Assembly: GCA_964561605.1 (NCBI GenBank)
Contig: CAZLQD010000046.1
Location: forward strand, 1 to 64,000
Reading direction: 5' to 3'
DNA length: 64,000 nt
DNA from: JALUZX01 sp964561605
Lineage (GTDB): Bacteria; Planctomycetota; UBA1135; JALUZX01
The notes beneath the pieces were generated by a model. That model did no database searches, was not told the origin of the DNA, and worked only from the letters and a program-made list of their open reading frames with translations. The position numbers were made by a program, and so were the translations under genes. This document shows positions 42,906 to 51,207 of the stretch, piece by piece (within the stretch, counting starts at the first letter, position 1; each line of letters begins with the position of its first letter).

Positions 42906-44278
42906 CCCGTTTCCCCCCCCCAGGTGACCAGGGAATCCAGGGCCCCGTGGAAGGCCTCCCTCCTTTGGGCCGTCCTGGAGCGCCAGGCCTCGAGGCTCTC
43001 GGCCAGTCCCTCCAGGCCCGGGTCCCCGGCACCACCCGGATAGTTCCTCTGTTCCAGAATCTCCCTGGGTGAAATCGAAGGGATCTCCCCCCCCGACTTC
43101 ACGATCTCCGCCACCTGGCGGTAGGCCTCCCGGAAGGGAGTCCCCTCCCTGACCCTCCGCAAGGCCTCGTCCGTGGCGAGGATCTCCCCCCGGACAGCTC
43201 CTTCGCAGGCAGCCCGGTCCACCTCGAGGGCGGGAACCGCCTTGGATACGGCCATGAGCATCTCCTGGAGGAGATCGGCGCCCTCCATCACGGGCCCCTT
43301 GGTGAGCTGGAGGTCCCGGTGATAACCGCTTGGCAGCTTTCCTGCCACGGCCATGGCCTGGTGGAGGAGCCCTTCCAGGACGCCCGCCCTGGCCCGGGTC
43401 AGTTCGAAGAGGTCCGGGTTGCGCTTCTGAGGCATGATGCTCGAACCCGTGGCGAACTCCACGGGAAGCCTGAAGAAGCCGAACTCCTCGGAGGTGAACA
43501 GGATCACGTCCCAGGAGAGCTTTCCCAGGTCGTATGCCGGTCCCCACAGGGCCTGTAGGACCTGGACCTCCAGCTTCCCCCGGGAGGACTGGACGGCCGT
43601 CACGTTGAGCTGGACCGTGGCGAACCCCAGGAGGGCCGCCGTCTTCTCCCTGGGAAGAGGCAGGGGGACGCCGTAGCCGGCGGCGCTCCCCAGGGGAGAG
43701 CGGTCCACCAGGTCCAGGGCGGCCTGGAGGGGGACCAGGTCGTCCCGCAGGGCCTCGGCGTAGCCCCCGGCCCAGAGTCCGACCGAAGAGGGCATGGCCC
43801 GCCTCTGATGGGTGTAGCCCGGCAGGACCACGCTCGTATGCTTTTTACCGAAATCCATCAGGGCCGAAGCCCCTTCCAGGAGGGCGTCCATGAGGTCCAG
43901 GATCCTCTCCTTGAGGAAGAGCCTGAGATCCACCAGGACCTGGTCGTTCCTGGAGCGGCCCGCATGGACCTTCCCGCCCAGGGGACCCAGCCTCTCCGTC
44001 AGGTATTTCTCCAGGGCCGTGTGGACGTCCTCGTCCTCGGGCCCGACGGCGAGGCGTCCCTCCCGGGCGTCCCTCAGGGCCTCGACGAGGGCCCGGTGGA
44101 GAGACTTGTGTTCCTCACCGGAGAGGATCCCGATCTCCGCAAGGCCCGCCGCGTGGGCCATGGTTCCCAGGATGTCCCACGGGAGAAGCCGGTTGTCGAG
44201 TTCCCGGTCCCTTCCCACCGTGTAGGCGTCCAGCCCCGGGTCCAGGGGATCTCCGCCCCCCCACAAGGTTCCTTTCAT
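42902..44278 (-). CDS. argH: Argininosuccinate lyase
   Basis: 458 residues, the normal length. It cleaves argininosuccinate to arginine and fumarate. It shows DEDVHTALE, KVHAGRSRNDQVLVDLRLFL, VVLPGYTHQRRAMP and the superfamily signature GSSIMPQKRNPD with the catalytic Ser in the flexible loop. ATG at 44278 overlaps the deacylase stop as ATGA; an in-frame Gly-rich extension upstream is rejected. Confidence 0.95.
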   Translation of the reverse strand: MKGTLWGGGDPLDPGLDAYTVGRDRELDNRLLPWDILGTMAHAAGLAEIGILSGEEHKSLHRALVEALRDAREGRLAVGPEDEDVHTALEKYLTERLGPLGGKVHAGRSRNDQVLVDLRLFLKERILDLMDALLEGASALMDFGKKHTSVVLPGYTHQRRAMPSSVGLWAGGYAEALRDDLVPLQAALDLVDRSPLGSAAGYGVPLPLPREKTAALLGFATVQLNVTAVQSSRGKLEVQVLQALWGPAYDLGKLSWDVILFTSEEFGFFRLPVEFATGSSIMPQKRNPDLFELTRARAGVLEGLLHQAMAVAGKLPSGYHRDLQLTKGPVMEGADLLQEMLMAVSKAVPALEVDRAACEGAVRGEILATDEALRRVREGTPFREAYRQVAEIVKSGGEIPSISPREILEQRNYPGGAGDPGLEGLAESLEAWRSRTAQRREAFHGALDSLVTWGGETG

Positions 44279-45345
44279 GACAGATACTCCCCTGCGATCC
44301 GGTAGAAGATTTCCTCCGCCTCCTCCACCTCCTCCAGGGCGACGCATTCGTCGACCCTGTGGGAGAGGCGGGAATCGCCGGGCCCGATCTTCAGGGCGTC
44401 GGACTCCCCGAGCCAGACCCAGTCCGAGGCCGTAGGCGAGCCGAAGGGCTCCGCCCCGGGCAGGACTTTCCTCACGGCGGCGAGCAACCTGGAGCCCCGG
44501 GGAGTCTCCACGGGCCGGAGCCGCTTGGAGACCACCTCAACCTCCCCCTCCAGGACGCCGGAGATCCTCCGGACGATTTCGTCGTGGCTCCAGTTCGGCG
44601 TGGTCCGAACGTCCAGGAGGCATGTGCACTCCGGAGGAGTGAGGTTCCTCCCCACGCCCGCCTGGATCATGGTAGGCGTAATCGAGATTCCTCCAAGGAG
44701 AGGGTGGGGCCTGTCGAAAGAGAGGTCCTTCAGGTGGACGAGGTCGGCCGCCGCCCGCTCGATGGCGTTGGGGGGCTTCTCCGGCAGGTCCGCCGCCCAG
44801 CCCGCATGGACCTGCTCCCCCCGCCAGCGGAGGGTCAGGATCAAGAGTCCCCTCTGGGCGGTGCAAGGCCTCAGGGAAGTGGGTTCGCCGATCAGGGCCG
44901 CCGGCGGCCTCCCGATCTTCTCCAGGAGGGCCGGCATGGTGGTATTCCTCGTCTCCTCTGAAAAGGTTGCGAGCACAAGGAGGCGGCCCTTGGGAGGCCC
45001 CCCTTCCCGGGCCAGGCGCGCCGCCGCCGCCGCCATGGAAGAGACCGAGGCCTTGGCGTCCGAGGCCCCCCTGCCGTAGAGCCTGCCCTCCCGGATCTCC
45101 GCTCCGAAGGGATCGGCCGTCCACCCCTCTCCTTCGGGCACCGTGTCCAGGTGGGATGCGAAGGCCAGGGTCGGCCCGGCCTTCCTCCCTTCCACCTGGA
45201 TCCGGACTCCCAGCTCGTCCCGCTCCACCTCCAGGCCCGCCCCCCGGGACCAGTCCTCCAGGAAACGGGCCGCTTCCTCCTCCTTCCCCGAGGGACTCGG
45301 GATCCGCACCAGGGCGGCCAGGAGTTCCGGTGAGAGGGAACTCAC
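44275..45345 (-). CDS. M20-family deacylase of arginine synthesis (acylcitrulline/acylornithine deacetylase-like)
   Basis: 356 residues from GTG overlapping the argB stop (GTGA). M20 zinc-peptidase motifs: FASHLDTVP (His/Asp metal ligands), LYGRGASDAKA, FSEETRN (catalytic Glu), and GEPTS and SHRVDE near the end with the last metal His. It resembles ArgE/LysK/DapE. Because the adjoining transcarbamylase is of the acylornithine type, the natural substrate is more likely N-acetyl- or N-succinyl-citrulline than acetylornithine. That is inference from neighbours. Confidence 0.82.
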   Translation of the reverse strand: MSSLSPELLAALVRIPSPSGKEEEAARFLEDWSRGAGLEVERDELGVRIQVEGRKAGPTLAFASHLDTVPEGEGWTADPFGAEIREGRLYGRGASDAKASVSSMAAAAARLAREGGPPKGRLLVLATFSEETRNTTMPALLEKIGRPPAALIGEPTSLRPCTAQRGLLILTLRWRGEQVHAGWAADLPEKPPNAIERAAADLVHLKDLSFDRPHPLLGGISITPTMIQAGVGRNLTPPECTCLLDVRTTPNWSHDEIVRRISGVLEGEVEVVSKRLRPVETPRGSRLLAAVRKVLPGAEPFGSPTASDWVWLGESDALKIGPGDSRLSHRVDECVALEEVEEAEEIFYRIAGEYLS

Positions 45346-46298
45346 GACTCCCCGTCCCGGCTCTTCTTCCCGTTTCGGGCGAGTTCCATGTCCTTGTAAC
45401 GGTCCATCTCGGCCGTTCCGACGATCATCGTTCCGCAACCTGCACCTGTGAAGAGTTCGATCAGGAGGGAGTCCGGGGCGCATCCGTCGATGATGTGGGT
45501 CCTCTTGACCCCTCCCTCTACCGCCCGGAGACAAGCGTCCACCTTGGGGCGCATCCCCCCGCGGATCACCCCTTCCTCCATCAGGGCCTTCAGGTCCTCC
45601 GGCGTGGCGAAGGCCACCAGGGAGGAGGGATCCTCCGGGTCCCTCAAGAGCCCCGGGCTCCCCGTGAGGAAGATGAGCTTCTCCGCCTCCAGGCTCCGGG
45701 CCAGGGTCTCCGCCACGGTGTCGGCGTTGATGTTGAGGGGGCGGCCCTCCTGGTCCGCCGCCAGGGAGGCCACAACGGGGACGTATCCGCTCTCCAGGAG
45801 GATCTTGAGGACCGAGGGGTCCGAATCCACCACGTCCCCCACCTCGCCGTAGTCCACCGTCCTGGTCTCCCCGGAGTCGTCCGTCACCTCCACGGGGGGC
45901 CTGCGCCTGGCCGTAATCAGGTCACCATCCACCCCGGAAAGCCCCACGGCCCGGAGCTTCTGCCCCCTCAGGGCGGCCAGGAGGTCCACGTTGAGCTGGC
46001 CTGCATAGACCATCTTCGCGATTTCCAGGACCTCGGGGGTGGTGACCCGCCGGCCCGCCACGATCTGGGGCTCCAGGCCGAGTTTCCTGGTGAGGCTCGT
46101 GGATTGGGGCCCTCCGCCGTGGACCATGACGATCCTGACCGAGAGGGATTCCAGGAGGGCCACCTGGACGGCCAGGTTCTCCAGGACCTTGGGATCGGCG
46201 AGGACTTCGCCTCCCAGCTTGATCACGAAGGTCTTCCGCCTGTAGAGGCGGCTGTAGTCCAGGGCCCCTTTGAGGGCCCGCACCAGGTCTTCCTTCAT
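45342..46298 (-). CDS. argB: N-acetylglutamate kinase (possibly acting on another N-acylglutamate)
   Basis: 318 residues. Amino-acid-kinase fold: FVIKLGGEVLADP, MVHGGGPQSTSL, GQLNVDLLAAL, GLSGVDGDLI, NINADTVAETLA and LTGSPGLL. It phosphorylates N-acetylglutamate, the second step of arginine synthesis. It is single-domain, with no fused acetyltransferase. The N-terminal about 20-residue helix is of the type seen in arginine-inhibited kinases. ATG at 46298 overlaps the transcarbamylase stop as ATGA. Confidence 0.93.
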   Translation of the reverse strand: MKEDLVRALKGALDYSRLYRRKTFVIKLGGEVLADPKVLENLAVQVALLESLSVRIVMVHGGGPQSTSLTRKLGLEPQIVAGRRVTTPEVLEIAKMVYAGQLNVDLLAALRGQKLRAVGLSGVDGDLITARRRPPVEVTDDSGETRTVDYGEVGDVVDSDPSVLKILLESGYVPVVASLAADQEGRPLNINADTVAETLARSLEAEKLIFLTGSPGLLRDPEDPSSLVAFATPEDLKALMEEGVIRGGMRPKVDACLRAVEGGVKRTHIIDGCAPDSLLIELFTGAGCGTMIVGTAEMDRYKDMELARNGKKSRDGES

Positions 46299-47302
46299 TG
46301 CATCAGCTCCAGGAGCAGAGCACGCTGGGCGTGCATCCGGTTCTCCGCCTGGTCCACCACGACCGACCAGGGGCCCTCCAGGACCCCCTCGGTCACCACC
46401 ACGCCGCGCCGGACGGGCAGGCAGTGCATGAAGATCCCCTTCCCTTCCCCCGTGAGGGCCATCCGCCTCTCGTCCACGATCCAGGACCGGTAGGAGGCCC
46501 GCCTCTTCCTCTCCTCTTCCGGGTTTCCGAAATCCTCCAGGCTTCCCCAGCTCTTGGCGTAGACCGCGTGGGCGCCCCCGAGGCCTTCGTCCATGTCGCG
46601 GGTGATCCTGAGAGAGGCCCCGTTGCGGGCCGCCACGGCCTCCACGGCCTTCATGTCCTCCGGATACAGGTCGTAGCCCGGCGGACAGGCCAGGGTGAGG
46701 TCCATCCCCAGCCTGGCGGCGTTGATCAAGGCGCTCACCGGGACCGCCGTGGGAAGGGGATTGGGATGCCAGGTCCAGGTGAGGGTGAATTTCTTTCCCT
46801 TCAGGTCCCTTCCCAGCTTCTCCTGGAGGGTCATGGCGTCGGCCAGGCCCTGGCAAGGATGGCGCCGGGCGGACTCGAAGTTGATCACCGGGACACCGGC
46901 GTTCTCGGCGAAGCCCCGGACCACCCGGTCCCGGAAGGCCTCCTCCAGGTCTTCTCCCGCCGGGAAGGCCCGGACTCCCAGGGCGTCGACGTACCTCCCC
47001 AGGACCCGGGCCGCCTCCACCAGGTGTTCCGCCGCCTTGCCGTCCATCACGATCCCGGGCCTGGTCTCGAAGGCCCAAACGCCCTTGCCCGGTTCCAGGT
47101 AGATGGCGTCCCCCCCGCTGCGGAGCATGGCCGCCTCGAAGGAGGTCCGGGTCCGCAAAGAGGGGTTGAAGAAGACCATGCCCAGGATCTTCCCCTGCAG
47201 GTCGCCCCGGGCCTTCCCGGCCTTGAGGGCGTGGGCCTTCTCCAGGAGGGCCAGGATCTCCCGGTCGGACCATTCGTCGGTTCCAAGAAAGTGTCTGACC
47301 AT
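46295..47302 (-). CDS. argF': N-acylornithine carbamoyltransferase (AOTC/SOTC type)
   Basis: 335 residues. Carbamoyl-phosphate motif FNPSLRTRTSF (residues 45-55), HPCQ (148-151) and HCLP (293-296) are present. The Asp-x-x-x-Ser-Met-Gly ornithine motif of normal OTCases is absent; in its place are LTWTWHPNPLPTAVP and VYAKSWG, as in N-acetylornithine (Xanthomonas) and N-succinylornithine (Bacteroides) transcarbamylases. At the position that separates these two (Glu92 versus Pro90, from memory), this protein has Ala91 in DGKAAEH. It therefore should carbamoylate acylated ornithine; the acyl group is undecided. ATG at 47302 has GGAG upstream. First gene of the operon. Confidence 0.88.
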   Translation of the reverse strand: MVRHFLGTDEWSDREILALLEKAHALKAGKARGDLQGKILGMVFFNPSLRTRTSFEAAMLRSGGDAIYLEPGKGVWAFETRPGIVMDGKAAEHLVEAARVLGRYVDALGVRAFPAGEDLEEAFRDRVVRGFAENAGVPVINFESARRHPCQGLADAMTLQEKLGRDLKGKKFTLTWTWHPNPLPTAVPVSALINAARLGMDLTLACPPGYDLYPEDMKAVEAVAARNGASLRITRDMDEGLGGAHAVYAKSWGSLEDFGNPEEERKRRASYRSWIVDERRMALTGEGKGIFMHCLPVRRGVVVTEGVLEGPWSVVVDQAENRMHAQRALLLELMQ

Positions 47303-47337
47303 GCTAGGGACGCTCCTCCCGGCCGGGCCGGGGCTGG

Positions 47338-47389
47338 ATGAATTTTTTCTGCATAATGAAAGATTATTCTTTTCTTCGGCTCCGGTCAA
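47338..47389 (-). promoter_or_regulatory. Arginine operon promoter with ARG-box-like palindromes
   Basis: On the minus strand TTGACC (47389-47384) is a -35 candidate. It is followed by AATAAT (47368-47363, spacer 15) or TAATCT (47366-47361, spacer 17) as -10. GCATAATGAAAGATTATTC (47351-47369) is an inverted repeat overlapping the -10, and TGAATTTTTTCTGCAT lies directly next to it. Both resemble the AT-rich TGAAT/ATTCA arms of ArgR boxes. ArgR control by occlusion is inferred. Confidence 0.55.
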
Positions 47390-47519
47390 GGGGGAAAAGA
47401 AACCCAGGAGGATTCCCCCCCCCTTCACCTGTGCCCAACGGCCTTGTTACAGGAGCTCACGGGACGAAAGGCCCTCCAGGTTGTAGGTTCCGGGCGCCCC
47501 CTCGAAAGGATGAAGACCC

Positions 47520-49871
47520 ATGGAGATCCTCGAGCTTGCATCTCTCCCTCCGCTCCTGGCGGCCCTCCTCGTCTCTTCTTCCGGCGCCCTTGCCCGGGGG
47601 CCTGCGCCCCTGACCGACCCCCGCGCAAGGATGGAGGCCTTCGCCCGCTTCCAGGAGAAGAGGGCCCGCTCCCCCTACCGCCGGCTTCACTGGCAGTTCG
47701 TCGGCCCGACCAACATCGGCGGGAGGGCCGTGGACATCGCCGTGGTCACCCCCAAGGGAAAGAGTTACACGATCTACGCCGCCACCGCATCCGGCGGGGT
47801 CTGGAAAACCGTAAACGAGGGCGTCACATGGGAGCCCGTATTCGAGCGGGCCGCCTCCACATCCATCGGCGACATCGCCCTGGACCCCCGCAACCCCGAC
47901 GTGGTCTGGGTGGGGACGGGAGAGGCCAACATCTTCCGCAGTTCCATGGCCGGCTGCGGGGTCTTCAAGTCCGCCGACGGGGGGAAGACCTGGAAACACA
48001 TGGGGCTCACCGCCACCCACACCATCGCCCGGATCGTAATCGATCCCACCGATCCCCGGACGGTCTACGTGGCCGCCTCGGGGCACGAGTGGACCCCCAA
48101 CCCCGAACGGGGCGTCTTCAAGACGACCGACGGGGGGAAGACCTGGAAGAAAATCCTCTACGTGGACGAATGGACCGGGGCGATCGACCTGGTGATGGAC
48201 CCCAAGGATCCGCGGATCCTCTACGCCGCCACATGGCAGAGAATCCGCAGGAAATGGAACGACCCCAGGAACGACTCCGGATCCAGGGGAAGCGGGATCT
48301 ACAAGACCACCGACGGAGGAAAAACCTGGAAACTCATCGTGGAGGGCCTCCCGCCGGCCCGTTACCGGGGGCGCATCGGGATCGACATCGCCCGGTCCAA
48401 CCCCAGGGTGCTCTACGCCTTCGTGGACGACTACACGCCGGCGAAGGCCCGGGGGGTCGATTCCTACGGCAGGCCCAGGAAGGATGGAATCGTGGGCGCC
48501 TCGGTCTACCGTTCCGACGACGCCGGGGAGAGCTGGCGCCTGGTGAGCGGGAAGACCCGGAGGATGAAGGCCTACATGCGCCGCCATTCCGCCACCTACG
48601 GCTGGGTCTTCGGCCAGATCCGGGTGGACCCCAACGACGAGAACAAGGTCTACACCCTGGGCCTGGCGCTGAACGTCTCCACCGACGGGGGGAAGACCTT
48701 CCATCCTCTCCGGGGCATGCACGGAGACCACCACGGCCTCTGGATCGATCCCTCCAACTCGAACTACCTGGTGGACGCCAACGACGGCGGGGTGAGCGTC
48801 TCCTACGACGGGGGAAAGCACTGGATGTCCTGGACCCGGGGGATCCACGCCGCCCAGTTCTTCGACCTGGCCCTGGACACGGCGGAGCCCTTCCACGTCT
48901 ACGGTTCCGTCCAGGACCAGGGAAGCATGAGGGGCGTCGTGGACCTGTCCCGGGGCAGGGACCGGATCCCGGCGGTGGAATTCGAGCGGGCCCCGGGAGG
49001 GGAGGGGAGCAGGCACGCCGTGGACCCGGAAAACCCCGACCTGGTCTACTCGGCGGGCTTCTACGGCAGGCTCACCCGCACCGACCTCTCCCGCCGTCCC
49101 GGCTCCAGGCGGAAATCGATCTTCCCCAGGGTCTACGAAGACGAGCCCCCCCTCAGGAGGCAGTGGCTCGCCCCCTTCATTCTCTCCCCCCACAACCCCT
49201 CAATCATCTATTATGGTGCCCAGTATCTCTTCCGGTCCCGCGACAGGGGCGACACGTGGGAGAGGATCAGCCCCGATCTCACATGGAACGACCCGAAGAA
49301 GTCGGGCGACATACCCTACCAGACCATCTTCACCGTATCCGAGTCCCCCCTGATGTTCGGCCTCGTCTACGCGGGGACGGACGACGGCCGGGTCCATCGG
49401 ACCAGGGACGGCGGAAAGACCTGGGTGGAGATCACCAAGGGCCTCGCCCCCGGAAAGTGGATCGCCTGCCTGGAAGCCTCCCGCTACGCCATGGGGACGG
49501 TCTACCTGGTCCAGAACGGCAAGAGGGACGACGACTTCGCCCCCTACGTTTGGAAATCCGCCGACTACGGCCGGACCTGGCTGGACATCTCCAAGGGCGT
49601 TCCCCTGGGCCCGGTGAACGTGATCCGTGAGGACCCCAGGCGGCGGGGAACCCTCTACCTGGGGACGGATCTCGGCGTCTTCCTCTCCACCGACGGAGGA
49701 AAGACCTGGGATGTGCTTGGGGATCTCCCCTCCACCTACGTCCACGACATCCAGGTGCACCCGAGGGACCGGATCGTCGTCATCGCCACTCACGGCCGGG
49801 GGATCTGGGCCCTGGACGCCGACACGATCCGTTCCGGCGGCGGCAGAGCGGGCCGCCGCCGGAGCAGGTGA
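47520..49871 (+). CDS. Secreted Asp-box propeller protein (sortilin/VPS10-like, GH74-like fold)
   Basis: 783 residues. N-terminal signal peptide to about residue 25 (LLAALLVSSSGALARG). About ten BNR/Asp-box motifs S/TxDxGxTW are spread along the chain (KSADGGKTW, KTTDGGKTW twice, STDGGKTF, SYDGGKHW, RTRDGGKTW, KSADYGRTW, STDGGKTW). They alternate with IDPTDPRTVY-type strands, giving a double seven-bladed propeller layout. Members occur as secreted proteins of unknown role; GH74-type glycanase activity cannot be claimed without the catalytic Asp residues. Its start is divergent from the arginine operon. Confidence 0.82.
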   Translation: MEILELASLPPLLAALLVSSSGALARGPAPLTDPRARMEAFARFQEKRARSPYRRLHWQFVGPTNIGGRAVDIAVVTPKGKSYTIYAATASGGVWKTVNEGVTWEPVFERAASTSIGDIALDPRNPDVVWVGTGEANIFRSSMAGCGVFKSADGGKTWKHMGLTATHTIARIVIDPTDPRTVYVAASGHEWTPNPERGVFKTTDGGKTWKKILYVDEWTGAIDLVMDPKDPRILYAATWQRIRRKWNDPRNDSGSRGSGIYKTTDGGKTWKLIVEGLPPARYRGRIGIDIARSNPRVLYAFVDDYTPAKARGVDSYGRPRKDGIVGASVYRSDDAGESWRLVSGKTRRMKAYMRRHSATYGWVFGQIRVDPNDENKVYTLGLALNVSTDGGKTFHPLRGMHGDHHGLWIDPSNSNYLVDANDGGVSVSYDGGKHWMSWTRGIHAAQFFDLALDTAEPFHVYGSVQDQGSMRGVVDLSRGRDRIPAVEFERAPGGEGSRHAVDPENPDLVYSAGFYGRLTRTDLSRRPGSRRKSIFPRVYEDEPPLRRQWLAPFILSPHNPSIIYYGAQYLFRSRDRGDTWERISPDLTWNDPKKSGDIPYQTIFTVSESPLMFGLVYAGTDDGRVHRTRDGGKTWVEITKGLAPGKWIACLEASRYAMGTVYLVQNGKRDDDFAPYVWKSADYGRTWLDISKGVPLGPVNVIREDPRRRGTLYLGTDLGVFLSTDGGKTWDVLGDLPSTYVHDIQVHPRDRIVVIATHGRGIWALDADTIRSGGGRAGRRRSR

Positions 49872-49877
49872 GGAGGG

Positions 49878-50282
49878 TCAGCTCCCCCGGATCTCCACCC
49901 TGACCTCCACGGGCATTGTGAAGGTCCCGTGAACGGAACAACCCGTGGCGAGTTTCCGCACGGCCGGGATCCACTCCTCCTTCATGCCTTGGGGCAGGCC
50001 GAGGGCCACCTGAAACACCCCGATCCTCCCGGGGTCCCGGGCCTTCACCATCTCCACCTCCACCCGGGTCTCTTCGGCCCTCAGCCCCCTTCTTCGCAGG
50101 AATGCCAGGAGGGAGGAGTAGATACATCCCGCCAGGGCGGCCCCCAGGAGGGCCACGGGTTCCGGGGCCCTGTCGCCTCCCCCGTAGTCCTCCGGCTGGT
50201 CCATCCGAACCTGGTGGCCCCCGCAATCGGCGGAGCAAAGATGTCCATCGATTCCGCTCAGAACGACTTTCATACTTTCCAT
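49878..50282 (-). CDS. OsmC-family thiol peroxidase-like protein
   Basis: 134 residues. The OsmC fold carries the two conserved cysteines, Cys53 in LGAALAGCIYS and Cys115 in KLATGCSVHGTF, which reduce organic peroxides in characterised members. PEPVALLGAALAGC is typical of the family. It ends 6 bases from the stop of the convergent Asp-box gene. A start at the Met4 codon is equally possible. Confidence 0.86.
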   Translation of the reverse strand: MESMKVVLSGIDGHLCSADCGGHQVRMDQPEDYGGGDRAPEPVALLGAALAGCIYSSLLAFLRRRGLRAEETRVEVEMVKARDPGRIGVFQVALGLPQGMKEEWIPAVRKLATGCSVHGTFTMPVEVRVEIRGS

Positions 50283-50463
50283 CTTCTTTCAACCCCGTGG
50301 CCCCCGCCCATCGAAGGATCCCGCTTGGGCGAGGATATCCCCTTTCCGGTCATTTCGCAGTCTCTCCCCCCGGTCCGATACCCCACGGGGAGGAGTTACG
50401 GCATACCTTTTCCGCAAGATTTTTTCCTCCCCTATCTTCCCTGGATATGGAAAAAATAAGCCC

Positions 50464-51207
50464 ATGATCCATATCTGGTGCCTCCCTGGATTCCTCGGCA
50501 AGGCCGGGGACTGGGCCCCCCTGGAAAGTCACCTCGGGGGAGCGGGGGAGATCCTCTTCCACCCCCTCGATCTTCCCGCCTCCCCCGGTAAGATCCGCCC
50601 CTTTCCCTACTGGGCGAGGAAGTTCAACGCCGGGGTTCCCGATTCCGGCGGAATAAATGTTCTCGCCGGCTACTCCCTCGGAGGACGCCTCGCCCTCCAC
50701 GCCCTCCTCCAACCCGACGCCCCTTGGGACGGTGCGGTCCTCATCTCGGCCCACCCGGGCCTCTCCACCGAGGCGGAACGAAAGGCCCGCCTGGCCTCGG
50801 ACGAGGAGTGGGCCCGCCGCTTCGAGGAGGAACCCTGGGAGCACCTTCTCGAGGAGTGGAACGCCCGGCCCGTCTTCGGAGGAAGGCCCCTTCCCCCGCG
50901 GAAGGAGGAGGAGTTCTCCCGGCCCGCCCTGGCCGCGATCCTCCGCACCTGGTCCCTGGGCCTCCAGGAGCCTCTCTGGGACAGGCTCCATCATATTCGT
51001 ATCCCCGTGCTCTGGTGCGCCGGGGCCGAAGACGAGAAGTTCCTCATCCTGGGGAGGCGGGCGGTGGAGCTCCTCCCGAAAGGGACCTTCCGGGCCGTCC
51101 CCGGTGCGGCCCACCGGGTCCACCTGGAGGCACCGGAACCCCTGGCCGGATTCATGGAGGAATTCCTCGCCCTCTTCCAGGGAAGAAACGGCCTCACTCC
51201 ACGGTGA
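50464..51207 (+). CDS. MenH-like alpha/beta hydrolase
   Basis: 247 residues. It has CLPGFLGKAGDW near the N-terminus (oxyanion-hole HGF-type motif), nucleophile elbow GYSLGGRLAL with Ser71, SAHPGL, an acid in WCAGAEDEKF near 190, and His in PGAAHRVHLEAP near 218. The cap pattern and PGL after the elbow are those of SHCHC synthase MenH in menaquinone synthesis. No other men gene is nearby, so the specific role stays tentative. The end overlaps the convergent GH3 gene by 14 bases. Confidence 0.78.
   Translation: MIHIWCLPGFLGKAGDWAPLESHLGGAGEILFHPLDLPASPGKIRPFPYWARKFNAGVPDSGGINVLAGYSLGGRLALHALLQPDAPWDGAVLISAHPGLSTEAERKARLASDEEWARRFEEEPWEHLLEEWNARPVFGGRPLPPRKEEEFSRPALAAILRTWSLGLQEPLWDRLHHIRIPVLWCAGAEDEKFLILGRRAVELLPKGTFRAVPGAAHRVHLEAPEPLAGFMEEFLALFQGRNGLTPR

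Noticed and set aside
46295..47302. Ordinary ornithine carbamoyltransferase
   Set aside because: The SMG-type ornithine motif is missing, and the LTWTWHP and AKSWG motifs are those of acylornithine enzymes.
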